Assembly (NCBI GenBank): GCA_937920515.1
Contig: CALEUG010000002.1
Span: 1 to 49,578 of the forward strand
DNA from: an uncultured bacterium
Lineage (GTDB): Bacteria; Acidobacteriota; Aminicenantia; Aminicenantales; Saccharicenantaceae
Length of the DNA stretch: 49,578 nucleotides
Reading direction: 5' to 3'
Of the stretch, positions 26,420 through 34,935 are shown one piece after another. Made by a program: the position numbers and the translations under genes. Each line of letters begins with the position of its first letter. Within the stretch, counting starts at the first letter, position 1. A model generated the notes under the pieces. It was given only the letters and a program-made list of their open reading frames with translations, was not told the origin of the DNA and ran no database searches.

Positions 26420-27211
26420 ATGGACAACCCGAGAATATTTCTGCCCGTGGCTCGCCGGGCAGCCCTGGAAGCCGGCCGCTACCTGCTCCAGGGATTGAAC
26501 CAGAAAAAAAGGGTGGCCTTCAAAGGACAGGTTGACCTGGTCACGTCCTTCGACCGGAAGTCAGAAGAGATGATATACAGCCGGCTGGGCCAGGCCTTCC
26601 CCGACCATAGTTTCCTGGCCGAGGAAGAAATACACCAGGAACGGGCTTCTGATTACCTCTGGCTGGTTGACCCTCTCGACGGAACCACCAATTATGCCCA
26701 CGGCCTCCCGGTTTTCTGTGTATCAATCGCTCTGGCCTTCAGGAATGAAATCATCCTGGGCCTGGTCTACGACCCCAGCCGGGAAGAACTTTACACGGCG
26801 ACCAGGGGTCAGGGTGCTTATCTTAACGGAAAACCCATCAGGGTTTCGAAGACCAGGAAACTTGGCAGGAGCCTTCTGGCCACGGGCTTCCCTTACGATG
26901 TCAGGACAAGTCAGGATAATAACCTTGACCATTTTGCCAGTTTTGCCGTCAGGGCCCAGGCCATCCGGCGGCTGGGGTCGGCCGCTCTTGACCTCTGCTA
27001 TGTAGCCTGCGGCCGCTTTGACGGCTACTGGGAAAAAAAGCTTAAACCCTGGGACCTGGCCGCCGGAGCCCTGCTGGTTGAAGAGGCCGGGGGCAGGGTC
27101 AGCAATTTAGAGGGTGAAAAATTCAACCTGTCCAGTCCTCATATCGTGGCCAGCAACGGTTACATTCACCGGTCGATGCTGGATATTTTAAGCCCGGGTT
27201 TAGTAAAATAG
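26420..27211 (+). CDS. suhB: Inositol monophosphatase-family protein (SuhB-like)
   Basis: This 263-residue Mg2+/Li+-sensitive phosphatase has EEEIHQ (metal Glu), DPLDGTTNYAHGLPVFCVSIAL with the DPLDGTTN metal loop, and WDLAAGALLVEEAGG with the last metal Asp. SuhB proteins dephosphorylate inositol phosphates and related sugar phosphates; E. coli SuhB also acts in rRNA transcription. ATG 26420 has no strong upstream site. It is followed after 19 bases by the PA-IL-like gene, so the two may be cotranscribed. Confidence 0.95.
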   Translation: MDNPRIFLPVARRAALEAGRYLLQGLNQKKRVAFKGQVDLVTSFDRKSEEMIYSRLGQAFPDHSFLAEEEIHQERASDYLWLVDPLDGTTNYAHGLPVFCVSIALAFRNEIILGLVYDPSREELYTATRGQGAYLNGKPIRVSKTRKLGRSLLATGFPYDVRTSQDNNLDHFASFAVRAQAIRRLGSAALDLCYVACGRFDGYWEKKLKPWDLAAGALLVEEAGGRVSNLEGEKFNLSSPHIVASNGYIHRSMLDILSPGLVK

Positions 27212-27230
27212 TGGCGAGAGAGAAGGGAAG

Positions 27231-27767
27231 ATGAAGCCCGGCAGATTTTCAATATTTATGACCGCCATCCTGGTTTCTTTATCTTTATTATCGGCCCGAG
27301 CCCGGGAAATTAGACCAGCAGCCTGCCAGGAACAGGATGAGAACCTGGTGCTGGTCAAGCATATGGAGGTAAAAGCCGCCCTGGGCTGGGTGGACACCGG
27401 CCTGGATGTTAAAGAAGGCGAAAAATTGGTCTTCCGGGTTTCTGGCTCCATTTCGCTCCAGAAAGGTAATCCCGTTGCCAGCTGCGGTCCGGAAGGACTG
27501 GACCTGCAAACGCCGCAACAACCCCTGCCCGACCGTAACCTGGGAGCGGCCGTGGGCCGGGTGGTCAAGGTTCTGAGCATTAACAGGGATGAAGAGACCG
27601 GAGAGGAAATCAGGGAAGAGGTGAGCACTGTCTTTTATATCGGCTCGGCGGCCGAAGTGGAGATAACCCTGGAAGGGCGACTACATCTCGGGGTAAACGA
27701 CAACGTCTATGCCGATAACGACGGTCAGTTTACGGTGGGCATTTTCAGGAAGAAAAATATAGAATAG
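27231..27767 (+). CDS. Exported PA-IL (LecA)-like jelly-roll protein
   Basis: This 178-residue protein has a signal peptide (hydrophobic residues 7-20, cut near ARA-RE). Its body follows the PA-IL-type pattern: GWVDTGLDVKEGEKLVFRVSG (about 53-73), CGPEGLD, a YIGSAAEVEITLEGRL block, then GVNDNVYADNDGQFTVGIF at the end. In LecA the ND and D residues bind calcium and galactose. Many family members are secreted and uncharacterised. A sugar-binding role outside the cell is therefore plausible but not shown. GAAGGGAAG precedes the start. Confidence 0.72.
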   Translation: MKPGRFSIFMTAILVSLSLLSARAREIRPAACQEQDENLVLVKHMEVKAALGWVDTGLDVKEGEKLVFRVSGSISLQKGNPVASCGPEGLDLQTPQQPLPDRNLGAAVGRVVKVLSINRDEETGEEIREEVSTVFYIGSAAEVEITLEGRLHLGVNDNVYADNDGQFTVGIFRKKNIE

Positions 27768-27787
27768 ACATTCCGCCCTGGTGATTT

Positions 27788-29146
27788 TCAGCCTCCGGGG
27801 TTCGCTTCTTTCTGGCTCAGGAAATATTCCATAAACTGGGTGTTGTAGTTTCCCTTGACAAAGTCGTCGCTGGAAAGAATGTTAAGCAACAGGGGGATGT
27901 TGGTCTTGATACCCACGATGGTGGTGGTTTCCAGAGCCGCCTTCATCTTGGCGATGGCCAGTGGCCTGGTGGGAGCGTAGGCGATAATCTTGGCCAGCAG
28001 GGAGTCGTAGTGGGGCGGTATCTCCCAGCCGGCGTAGGCGGCTGAATCCACCCGGATGCCCTCGCCGCCGGGGAATACCAGGAAGTCTATTTTCCCTGGA
28101 GAGGGGATGAAAGTATTCGGGTCCTCGGCGTTGATGCGGCATTCAATGGCATGGCCGCGCATTTCCAGTTCCATCGGGAAATTGATCTTTTCCCCGGCGG
28201 CCACCCTGATCTGGGCCTTGATCAGGTTTATGCCGTAGACCATCTCGGTGATGGGGTGCTCCACCTGGACCCGGGTGTTGGCTTCCATGAAATAGAAGCG
28301 CTTCCTGTCGTCAACCAGGAATTCAAAAGTACCCAGGCTGCGGTAACCGATTTTTTCGGCCGCATCCCGGGTCTCCTTAATCATCCTGGCCCTGGTGCGC
28401 TCATCTATAAAGGGTGAGGGCGTTTCTTCTATTATTTTCTGGTACTTTCTCTGGACGCTGCATTCTCTCTCGCCAAAAGCGATGACTTTTCCTTTGTGGT
28501 CGCCGATGACCTGGATTTCGATGTGCCTGGCCCCGGTGATGTATTTTTCCAGGTAGAGGGAGGGGTCGCCGAAGGCGGACTTGGCTTCATTCTGGGCCAT
28601 GGGGAATTGTTCTTCCAGGTGAGCGGCGTTACGGCAGATTCTCATGCCCTTGCCACCGCCACCGGCGGCCGCCTTGATTATGACCGGATAGCCGATCTTC
28701 TGGGCAACTTTCTTGGCCTCGGCCACGTCTTCCAGGATGATGTCGCTTCCGGGAATAACCGGCAGGCCGGCTTTCTTCATGGCCTGACGAGCCCGGTTCT
28801 TGTCGCCCATCAGCTTGATGATATCCGGCGGCGGGCCGATGAAAACAAAGCCGGAGTTCTGGCAGATTTCGGCAAACCTGGCGTTTTCAGCCAGGAAACC
28901 ATAGCCAGGATGGATGGCTTCGGCCCCGGTAATCTCGGCCGCGCTCAGTATATTTGGTATGTTGAGGTAACTGTCCGAGGCTTTGGCCGGCCCTATGCAA
29001 ATGCTCTCGTCAGCCAGCATGGCGTGGAGCGAGTTGCGGTCGGCTTCAGAGAAGACGGCCACGGTCTTGATCCCGAGCTCTTTGCAGGACCGGATGATTC
29101 TGAGGGCGATTTCGCCCCGGTTGGCTATCAGAATTTTGGAAAACAT
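27788..29146 (-). CDS. accC: Acetyl-CoA carboxylase, biotin carboxylase subunit
   Basis: This 452-residue ATP-grasp enzyme carboxylates biotin on BCCP with bicarbonate and ATP. It opens KILIANRGEIALRIIRSCKE. The ATP-grasp domain has KAAAGGGGKGMRICRNA and FGERECSVQRKYQKIIEE, followed by EANTRVQVEHPITE. ATG 29146 is the correct start: a 47-codon longer form is antisense to the BCCP biotin region and has no sense. It lies 5 bases after accB, and the two are cotranscribed. AccA/AccD, the transferase subunits, are not in this window. Confidence 0.97.
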   Translation of the reverse strand: MFSKILIANRGEIALRIIRSCKELGIKTVAVFSEADRNSLHAMLADESICIGPAKASDSYLNIPNILSAAEITGAEAIHPGYGFLAENARFAEICQNSGFVFIGPPPDIIKLMGDKNRARQAMKKAGLPVIPGSDIILEDVAEAKKVAQKIGYPVIIKAAAGGGGKGMRICRNAAHLEEQFPMAQNEAKSAFGDPSLYLEKYITGARHIEIQVIGDHKGKVIAFGERECSVQRKYQKIIEETPSPFIDERTRARMIKETRDAAEKIGYRSLGTFEFLVDDRKRFYFMEANTRVQVEHPITEMVYGINLIKAQIRVAAGEKINFPMELEMRGHAIECRINAEDPNTFIPSPGKIDFLVFPGGEGIRVDSAAYAGWEIPPHYDSLLAKIIAYAPTRPLAIAKMKAALETTTIVGIKTNIPLLLNILSSDDFVKGNYNTQFMEYFLSQKEANPGG

Positions 29147-29151
29147 GTTAC

Positions 29152-29679
29152 TCAGGCGCTCACTTTGATGGCAAAAAGTCTCTGCCCGTATTCTACCGGT
29201 TTGCCGTTTTCCACCAGGATGTCCACCACCAGGCCGTTGACGTCGCACTCGATTTCGTTCATCAGCTTCATGGCTTCCACGATGCACAGGGTCTGGCCTT
29301 TCCTGACCGAGTCGCCTATGTCCACGAAGGGCGGCGAGGTGGGAGAAGGCGCCCGGTAAAAGGTTCCGACCATGGGTGAAGTTACGTAGTGTATGTTCTT
29401 GTCTTCGGCCGGGGCCGGGGTGGGAATTTCGCCCTTGGTTGCCATCATCCTGGCCGCAGATTCGGATACGGCCGGGGTGAACACCACCTGGGCCGGGCCT
29501 GCAGCATTGCCCGGGCTGCGACTGAGCCTTATCTTGAAACCTTCCACTTCCAGCTCGAACTGGGTGAGGTTTTTCTCTTCGAGGAGCGCTATCAGCTTGC
29601 GTAGCTCTTCGTAGTCAATTTTCGAGCTGAAGGGGCTTTCCTGGCCTGAAGCGTCAGGCTTACCGTTTTTTTGTGCCAT
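29152..29679 (-). CDS. accB: Biotin carboxyl carrier protein
   Basis: This 175-residue protein carries the biotin of acetyl-CoA carboxylase. The N-terminal helical part ([19 protein letters not shown]) and a linker with Pro and Ala (about 75-95) precede the C-terminal biotinyl domain. The biotin Lys lies in [13 protein letters not shown], the expected MKL/M motif. AGGAAGGTG lies upstream of the ATG. It is the first gene of the accB-accC pair and has a good promoter at 29706-29734. Confidence 0.97.
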   Translation of the reverse strand: MAQKNGKPDASGQESPFSSKIDYEELRKLIALLEEKNLTQFELEVEGFKIRLSRSPGNAAGPAQVVFTPAVSESAARMMATKGEIPTPAPAEDKNIHYVTSPMVGTFYRAPSPTSPPFVDIGDSVRKGQTLCIVEAMKLMNEIECDVNGLVVDILVENGKPVEYGQRLFAIKVSA

Positions 29680-29705
29680 TATTCACCTTCCTCAAAATTA
29701 GTAAA

Positions 29706-29734
29706 ACTTTACCCAGAACGGGCAGGATTGTCAA
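29706..29734 (-). promoter_or_regulatory. Promoter of accB-accC
   Basis: Minus-strand TTGACA (29729-29734) and TAAAGT (29706-29711) are spaced by 17 bases, giving a transcription start near 29700 and a leader of about 20 bases. Confidence 0.75.
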
Positions 29735-30093
29735 GATGGAAGCGGGGTCCGGACTGATATTATTTTTAATCAATTGGTTAACTTAATGAACCCGCCTTTT
29801 CGACCGGATTCCCGTTTGACTCCCGGGTTGGCAGATGGCCCTCAGGGCGGCTCCAGGCCAGGGTCAGGTCTGGCCCGGGGCGGCGTGCAAATTGGATGGA
29901 GTTGGAAAACGGGTCCCGGGCAGACTTCCGGGTGCCGGGGATTTATAATCATTCCAGTTCCGGATGATAGTCGGCCGGGGTTGCTGCAGCCTGCACCCCG
30001 GCATGAGCCAGCCTGAACAGACCATATCCTGGAGCGCCCTGAATTATCATAATCTTATTTTCTCTTGGTTTGCCCGGAATTCAATCAAGTTAT

Positions 30094-30115
30094 GGAGTCA
30101 ATACATATGTGACAC
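30094..30115 (-). repeat. Dispersed repeat, copy R1 (IS-end-like)
   Basis: The minus strand reads GTGTCACATATGTATTGACT. It matches copies R3 and, more weakly, R2 and R4, in the order GTGT-CA-C-ATAT-G/A-T. It faces away from R2. Confidence 0.35.
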
Positions 30116-30258
30116 TTTTACTCTGGAGTTTTGAGAAAAAAGATTTTTTTTACCGGGGATACGGACTGATCGGGAAATAAGACAGCCATAACCGGTAAAT
30201 CGCATATTCTTTTAGGATAATAGATATCCAGAACTATGGCTTTTACAGAGATCCCCAG

Positions 30259-30290
30259 GTGTTACCCATATATCTGACCCGGCACATCCG
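30259..30290 (+). repeat. Dispersed repeat, copy R2 (IS-end-like)
   Basis: It reads GTGTTACCCATATATCTGAC then CCGGCACATCCG. Aligned to R4 (37401-37431), it is identical across a 12-base core, TCTGACCCGGCA, and agrees at most flanking bases. Confidence 0.5.
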
Positions 30291-30415
30291 GTTAACAGGA
30301 AAATAGTTAATACTCAACCACCACCGCTTATCTCCGGAGGGGATTAGTCCCTTTTCCGGTTTGATTGACCTCGCGGGCAGGCTGGCGTAAGATTTAAGGC
30401 GCTAAGGTGGAATGA

Positions 30416-31735
30416 ATGTTTGAACAGCTTACTGAGAAAATCCAGAAAACTCTCAAGTACATCCGGGGCGAAGGCAAAATTACCGAGAAGAATATAGCCG
30501 AAGCCCTGAAGATGCTGCGCCTGGCCTTTCTCGAGGCCGACGTTAACTATAAGGTCGTTAAGGAGTTTGAAACCCGGGTCAAGGCCAGGGCTCTCAACCA
30601 GGAAGTCATGATGAGCCTGACCCCGGCCCAGCATTTCATCAAGATAGTCCGGGATGAGCTGACCGAAATCCTTGGCCGGGAAGCCAGGCCCCTGGTCTTT
30701 GCCAGCCACCCGCCATCGGTTTTCATGCTGGTCGGGTTGCAGGGAAGCGGCAAGACCACCACCGCCGGCAAGCTGGCCAGGCACCTTAAGAGTCTCGGCC
30801 GGAACCCGCTGCTGGTGTCCTTTGACCTCAAAAGGCTGGCCGCCCAGGACCAGCTGCGGATAATCTCCAGATCACTCAACCTGCCTTTTTATGAGATGAC
30901 GGCCGAGAAGATGAAGAACCCGGCCGAGGCCCTGAAAGAGCTGATGACCTTCACCAGGAATCGCGGTTACGACCCGCTGCTGGTGGACACGGCCGGCCGC
31001 CTGCACATAGACGAAGAGCTGATGGAAGAGCTGAGGCTGGTCCGGGAAATCCTGGAACCCACCGAGGTCATCTATGTCGGCGACGCCATGACCGGCCAGG
31101 ATGCCGTCCGCAGCGCCCGGGGTTTTGAGGAAAAAATAGGCCTGACCTCCATCATCCTGACCAAGCTGGACGGCGACGCCCGGGGCGGAGCCGCCCTGTC
31201 CATTGTCTACGTAACCAATAAGCCCATAAAGTTCATCGGCGTGGGCGAAAAGTTCGACAAGCTGGAGGTTTTCCACCCCGACCGGATGGCTTCGAGGATT
31301 CTGGGTATGGGGGATATCCTCAGCCTGATCGAAAAAGCGGAGCAGGCGGCCGACCTGAAGGAGGCCGAGGAAATCGCCAGGAAAATAAAGAAGCAGCAGT
31401 TTACCCTGGAGGATTTCCGCAAGCAGCTTCAGCAGCTAAAAAAGATGGGCAGCCTGTCCGGGCTGCTGGACCTTCTGCCCAGAGCCGGGCCCTTCAAGAA
31501 AATGGGCAACCTGGACCTTGATGACAAAAAGCTCATTTATTTCGAAGCCATCATCAACTCCATGACCCCGGCCGAGAGGGAAAACCCGCGGATTATCGAC
31601 GGCCGGAGGCGGAGCAGGATAGCCCGGGGCAGCGGCCGCCCGGTCCAGGAAGTAAACCAGCTTCTCAAGCAGTTCTTCGAAATGGAAAAGCTGCTGAAAA
31701 AGAGCGATTTCCAGAAGCTGATGAAGAGCATCTGA
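30416..31735 (+). CDS. ffh: Signal recognition particle protein Ffh
   Basis: This 439-residue SRP GTPase targets nascent membrane proteins to the translocon. The N domain (about 1-85) is helical. The G domain has [31 protein letters not shown] and [14 protein letters not shown]. The C-terminal M domain (about 325-439) carries the helices that bind SRP RNA ([20 protein letters not shown]). The M domain is poor in Met compared with the usual family. AAGGTGG lies before the ATG, and an ATG four bases earlier is out of frame. It stands alone. Confidence 0.97.
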   Translation: MFEQLTEKIQKTLKYIRGEGKITEKNIAEALKMLRLAFLEADVNYKVVKEFETRVKARALNQEVMMSLTPAQHFIKIVRDELTEILGREARPLVFASHPPSVFMLVGLQGSGKTTTAGKLARHLKSLGRNPLLVSFDLKRLAAQDQLRIISRSLNLPFYEMTAEKMKNPAEALKELMTFTRNRGYDPLLVDTAGRLHIDEELMEELRLVREILEPTEVIYVGDAMTGQDAVRSARGFEEKIGLTSIILTKLDGDARGGAALSIVYVTNKPIKFIGVGEKFDKLEVFHPDRMASRILGMGDILSLIEKAEQAADLKEAEEIARKIKKQQFTLEDFRKQLQQLKKMGSLSGLLDLLPRAGPFKKMGNLDLDDKKLIYFEAIINSMTPAERENPRIIDGRRRSRIARGSGRPVQEVNQLLKQFFEMEKLLKKSDFQKLMKSI

Positions 31736-31916
31736 GATTTTCTCCTTCAGCCATAGCTTAAGCCCGGGTCGCCGTAAATGGTTGTCATTTGACCTTGTCA
31801 GACGTGGGGAAGGGTGTTTTACTAAGCCAGATTTAGCCGAATTCTTCCGGACTTATTCCAGAAAGTTGTCTTCTGCCAAAAAGTCCTGCCGGTCGTGCCA
31901 TTTCGTGGTAATGATA

Positions 31917-31950
31917 TGCCATGAATGGCAACAAATTATCCTGGATAATT
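31917..31950. promoter_or_regulatory. Two adjacent inverted repeats after ffh
   Basis: TGCCAT-GA-ATGGCA (31917-31930) is followed by AATTATCC-T-GGATAATT (31934-31950), both perfect. They lie between the convergent ffh and DUF1624 genes. No T run follows, so a simple terminator is unlikely; a protein-binding site or bidirectional end is possible. Confidence 0.3.
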
Positions 31951-31968
31951 ATTACTGGACTTTCTGCT

Positions 31969-32697
31969 TTATATTTTCAGGTAACCGAGCAGATACAGGA
32001 CGCCCAGGATTAGCGGCTGGTGCAGGAGGTAAATCCAGAGGGAGTGCCGACCGCACCAGTTAAAGATGTTCGGAGGCAGTGGCCGGGCCAGAAGACTTTT
32101 TCGGGATGAATAAAGCCAGCGGCCAAGAGCCGCGCCGATTAAAAAAACGCCCAGCCACGGGATAAGCGGGAAATAATCGAAAGAGGCAAAGTCCGGGCGG
32201 TGGAAGCCGAGAGGCAGCAGCCAGTTGGAGTTTATGGCCAGGGCCTTATGGGCTGCCGGCAGCAGAAAACTCAGGCCAGTTATAACTGTTCCGGAGACCA
32301 GGCAGGCAGCGGCCTTAGATTTCTTGAAGAGCAGACCGTAAATCAGCGCTGAAACACCCAGGCAGTGGATGATGCCGAACAGGATGACCGAGGCCGGGTC
32401 AAAAACATAGCTGGCCGCGGTTATCAGCAGGGCCACGGCCAGGTATTTCAGGCTTCGCCGTAAATTGTTCTGGCTGAAGTTGGAGCTGATCCCGGACAGG
32501 ATAACGAACAGGCCGGCAAAAAAATGCTGGGCCACCAGCCAGGCCGGCGTGGTCAGGTCGGTGGAAAAGCCCAGGAATTTTTTCAGGCCGACAAAATCGC
32601 CCAGGTCGTAGAGCAGGTGGTAGCCGACCATCAGGATGATGGCCAGGCCGCGCAGAAAATCTATTTCCCAGATGCGGGCTGGAGTTTCCCTGGTCAC
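31969..32697 (-). CDS. DUF1624/HGSNAT-type membrane acyltransferase-like protein
   Basis: This 242-residue protein opens with WEIDFLRGLAIILMVGYHLLYDL, the hallmark of the heparan-alpha-glucosaminide acetyltransferase catalytic-like group, with the conserved His at about residue 29. It has about seven membrane segments and ends SLWIYLLHQPLILGVLYLLGYL. Members are thought to move acyl groups across or within the membrane, and the substrate is unknown. It begins with GTG 32697, and its promoter puts transcription at about the same base, so the mRNA may be leaderless. Confidence 0.82.
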   Translation of the reverse strand: MTRETPARIWEIDFLRGLAIILMVGYHLLYDLGDFVGLKKFLGFSTDLTTPAWLVAQHFFAGLFVILSGISSNFSQNNLRRSLKYLAVALLITAASYVFDPASVILFGIIHCLGVSALIYGLLFKKSKAAACLVSGTVITGLSFLLPAAHKALAINSNWLLPLGFHRPDFASFDYFPLIPWLGVFLIGAALGRWLYSSRKSLLARPLPPNIFNWCGRHSLWIYLLHQPLILGVLYLLGYLKI

Positions 32698-32704
32698 GAC
32701 CGTG

Positions 32705-32734
32705 AGTATATTATGGCGACTTTATCTCAGTCAA
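32705..32734 (-). promoter_or_regulatory. Promoter of the DUF1624 gene
   Basis: Minus-strand TTGACT (32729-32734) and TATACT (32705-32710) are spaced by 18 bases. The start of transcription is expected within a few bases of the GTG at 32697. Confidence 0.55.
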
Positions 32735-33098
32735 GGTGAGAAACGGCGGCCTGGCTGGGGTTCAGGTTTTCGGAGTGGTGAGCAATACCATCTGGCAATA
32801 ACGGGAGTTGAGGGCCCGGATTGAGTATGTGTTTTTTTCTGGCGGGTGATAATCAAAGTCATTTAATTCTGGTCAGGGAACGATCGTCGGGCCCGGTTTA
32901 TGACCGGGTGCGACCGGGCTTTTGACAGTCGTCTGTCTGATGGGATAAAGTCAGATAATAGAAGCGACAATGTCATGAACCACCTGCCTTTCAAGAAATT
33001 ACAAGAGAAGAGGAATGGACAAGCACGTTCTCCAGGAACGGGAAAATAAAGCTCGATGAGCGAAAGACTGCGAAATAAAACTGTAAACAGGAGGCAAC
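32735..33098. other. Non-coding region upstream of the serine hydrolase gene
   Basis: No gene is seen. A short inverted GCCCGGTTTATGACCGGG motif occurs near 32890-32907, just before the promoter at 32922-32951. Confidence 0.45.
32922..32951 (+). promoter_or_regulatory. Possible promoter of the serine hydrolase gene
   Basis: TTGACA (32922-32927) and TAAAGT (32946-32951) are spaced by 18 bases. The leader to the ATG at 33099 would be about 140 bases, which is long, so this is tentative. Confidence 0.4.
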
Positions 33099-34496
33099 AT
33101 GAACTTGAGATTACCATTCTTTTTTCTCAGAGAAGCAACCGGGAAAGAAAGGCCTGCCGGCAGAAAAAGAAAAGTCCCGGGTCAGGTTCCGGGAGTTAAG
33201 TTCCGGGTTTTTACCCGCTTTCCCGGTCTTTCTTTGCTGGCTCTGGCTTTCAGCCTCTCAGCCTGGTCAGCCAGCCTGCCAGCCGCCCGACCAAGCGAGG
33301 TCGGGCTGTCAGCCAGCCGGCTGGAACGGCTGGGACAGGTGCTTCAGGATTATTGCGACCAGAAAGGGGCGCCGGGCATGGTGGTTCTCGTTGCCCGGAA
33401 CGGGCGCGTTGTCTATCACCGGGCTTTTGGAAAATTCAGGCTCGACAGGCAGGACCCGATGCCCCTGAACGCCATTTTCCGCATAGCTTCCCAGTCCAAG
33501 GCGGTGACTTCGGTGGCGGTCATGATGTTGATGGAGGAAGGAAAGCTGCTTCTGGATGACCCGGTTTCTAAGTACATTCCTGAATTCAAAGAGACCTTTG
33601 TGGCTGTCAGGGCCGAAAATAAGGAGGCCAGGGGCTACAGCCTGGTGCCGGCCAGGCGACAGATTACCATCCGCGACCTGCTGACCCACACCGCCGGCAT
33701 CTCTTACGGCGACGGCCCGGCCAGAGAAGAATACCTTAAAGCCGGAATTCACGGCTGGTTTTTGAGCGATAAAGATATGACCATCGGCGAGCTGGTCAGG
33801 AAACTGGCCAGACTGCCGTTTGATGCCCAGCCGGGCGAGCAATTTATATATGGCTACAACACCGACATTCTGGGTTACCTGGTGGAAGTGGTTTCCGGGA
33901 TGACCCTAACCGAGTTCGTGGAAAAGCGGATAGCGGGGCCGCTGGGAATGAAGGATACCCATTTCTTCCTGCCGGAGAGCAAGGTTTCCAGGTTTACCCC
34001 GTCCTACGGCTCAGATGAAAACGGGCAGCTCAGGATGACCGAAGACCCGGCCAAAAGCCCTTACGTTTATGGACCGGGGAAGTGTTACTCGGGCGGGGCC
34101 GGACTGGTCTCAACGGCCGAGGATTACGCGCGGTTTCTGCTCATGCTCCAGAATGGGGGCGAGCTGGGCGGGTCTCGGCTTCTGAGTCCGAAGTCAGTTG
34201 AGTTGATGACTGCCGACCAGGCCGGGCAGCTTTATTCGGGCGGAAAGACCGGCTTTGGCCTCGGTTTCTGGGTGACAAAGAGCCTGGGAGTTTCAGGTCT
34301 CCCGGGAAGTGTGGGCTCTTTCGGCTGGGGCGGGGCCTATTTCACCACCTACTGGGTTGACCCGGCAGAAAAACTGGTGGCGGTGTTTATGACCCAGGTC
34401 TTGCCGGTGCCGGCCGGTCTTGCCGACCTGCAGAACAAGTTCCGGACCCTGGTTTACCAGGCCATAGAGAGGTCTTATTCCCAGAAAGGCAATTGA
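33099..34496 (+). CDS. Class C beta-lactamase-like serine hydrolase
   Basis: This 465-residue protein belongs to the beta-lactamase/D-aminopeptidase (S12) group. The catalytic Ser-Lys pair is in IASQSKAVTSV (S-x-x-K), the second motif is Y-G-Y-N-T-D-I (about residue 253), and the third is GWGGAYFTTYW instead of the usual K-T-G or H-x-G. A basic N-terminal tail of about 40 residues precedes a hydrophobic segment (about 46-66) that is a signal peptide or anchor. AGGAGG is five bases before the ATG. The substrate is unknown; esterases and peptidases of this group use small esters or D-peptides. Confidence 0.92.
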   Translation: MNLRLPFFFLREATGKERPAGRKRKVPGQVPGVKFRVFTRFPGLSLLALAFSLSAWSASLPAARPSEVGLSASRLERLGQVLQDYCDQKGAPGMVVLVARNGRVVYHRAFGKFRLDRQDPMPLNAIFRIASQSKAVTSVAVMMLMEEGKLLLDDPVSKYIPEFKETFVAVRAENKEARGYSLVPARRQITIRDLLTHTAGISYGDGPAREEYLKAGIHGWFLSDKDMTIGELVRKLARLPFDAQPGEQFIYGYNTDILGYLVEVVSGMTLTEFVEKRIAGPLGMKDTHFFLPESKVSRFTPSYGSDENGQLRMTEDPAKSPYVYGPGKCYSGGAGLVSTAEDYARFLLMLQNGGELGGSRLLSPKSVELMTADQAGQLYSGGKTGFGLGFWVTKSLGVSGLPGSVGSFGWGGAYFTTYWVDPAEKLVAVFMTQVLPVPAGLADLQNKFRTLVYQAIERSYSQKGN

Positions 34497-34935
34497 ATCC
34501 GGGGCAGGGCTGAAACGACCGGCTGTTAAAATTTAATTGAAAAGGACAGCAGCCAGCAGACGGAGAGACTGCTGAGAGAGAAAAATTGTACCCGGGCTGA
34601 ATAAGCAAGCTGAATTAACAATATGGTAAAGGTGGCTGATGATATATGAATGAATGTTCATATATATCGAAATTTTCTCTGCCCGTGATGCCCGATCCCG
34701 TTAAATCAAAGACCGGCAAATGAAATCTGCCCCTGGCTTCGGGAAGCAGGCTTTAACTGTCGGAAAGAATAAGCTAAACTTATTGGCTCCAGAAGGGGCC
34801 AGGAGCCCGGGAGCGGTGTGGTCCGCCGGTACTCTGTGATGGAGGCCGATGGCTGCCGGAAAATCCGGCCCGGGCCGCCTGTCGGTTTCGGGTTGTTCCG
34901 GGAGATTTTTGATAATTACTACCCGGGAGGAGAAA
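34497..34935. other. Intergenic region with palindrome and weak promoter
   Basis: No gene is seen before the class V aminotransferase start at 34936. It holds the palindrome at 34642-34665. A weak promoter-like pair, TTAACT (34753-34758) and TAAACT (34775-34780), is spaced by 16 bases. GGGAGG precedes the start codon. Confidence 0.5.
34642..34665. promoter_or_regulatory. Perfect palindrome, copy 2 (operator-like)
   Basis: ATATATGAA, six bases TGAATG, then TTCATATAT. The arms and the 6-base spacing are identical to the copy at 5232-5255; only the central bases differ. The central TGAATGAATGTTCA resembles sites of TetR-family dimers. It lies about 110 bases upstream of the possible promoter of the class V aminotransferase gene. 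Confidence 0.5.

Larger units (their letters stand above)
29735..30415. other. Non-coding region between acc promoter and ffh, with repeat copies
   Basis: No gene is convincing here. GC-rich sequence up to about 30000 is followed by an AT-rich part holding two copies of the dispersed repeat (30094-30115 and 30259-30290) in head-to-head orientation. No SRP RNA core (tetraloop with GGAA/AGCAG-type internal loop) was found, although ffh follows. Confidence 0.5.

Noticed and set aside
29147-29287. N-terminal extension of the biotin carboxylase
   Set aside because: It lies inside accB in another frame and lacks family similarity; ATG 29146 begins the conserved KILIANRGEIA part.
29735-30415. SRP RNA gene ahead of ffh
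   Set aside because: The conserved GGAA loop with the asymmetric internal loop is not present on either strand.
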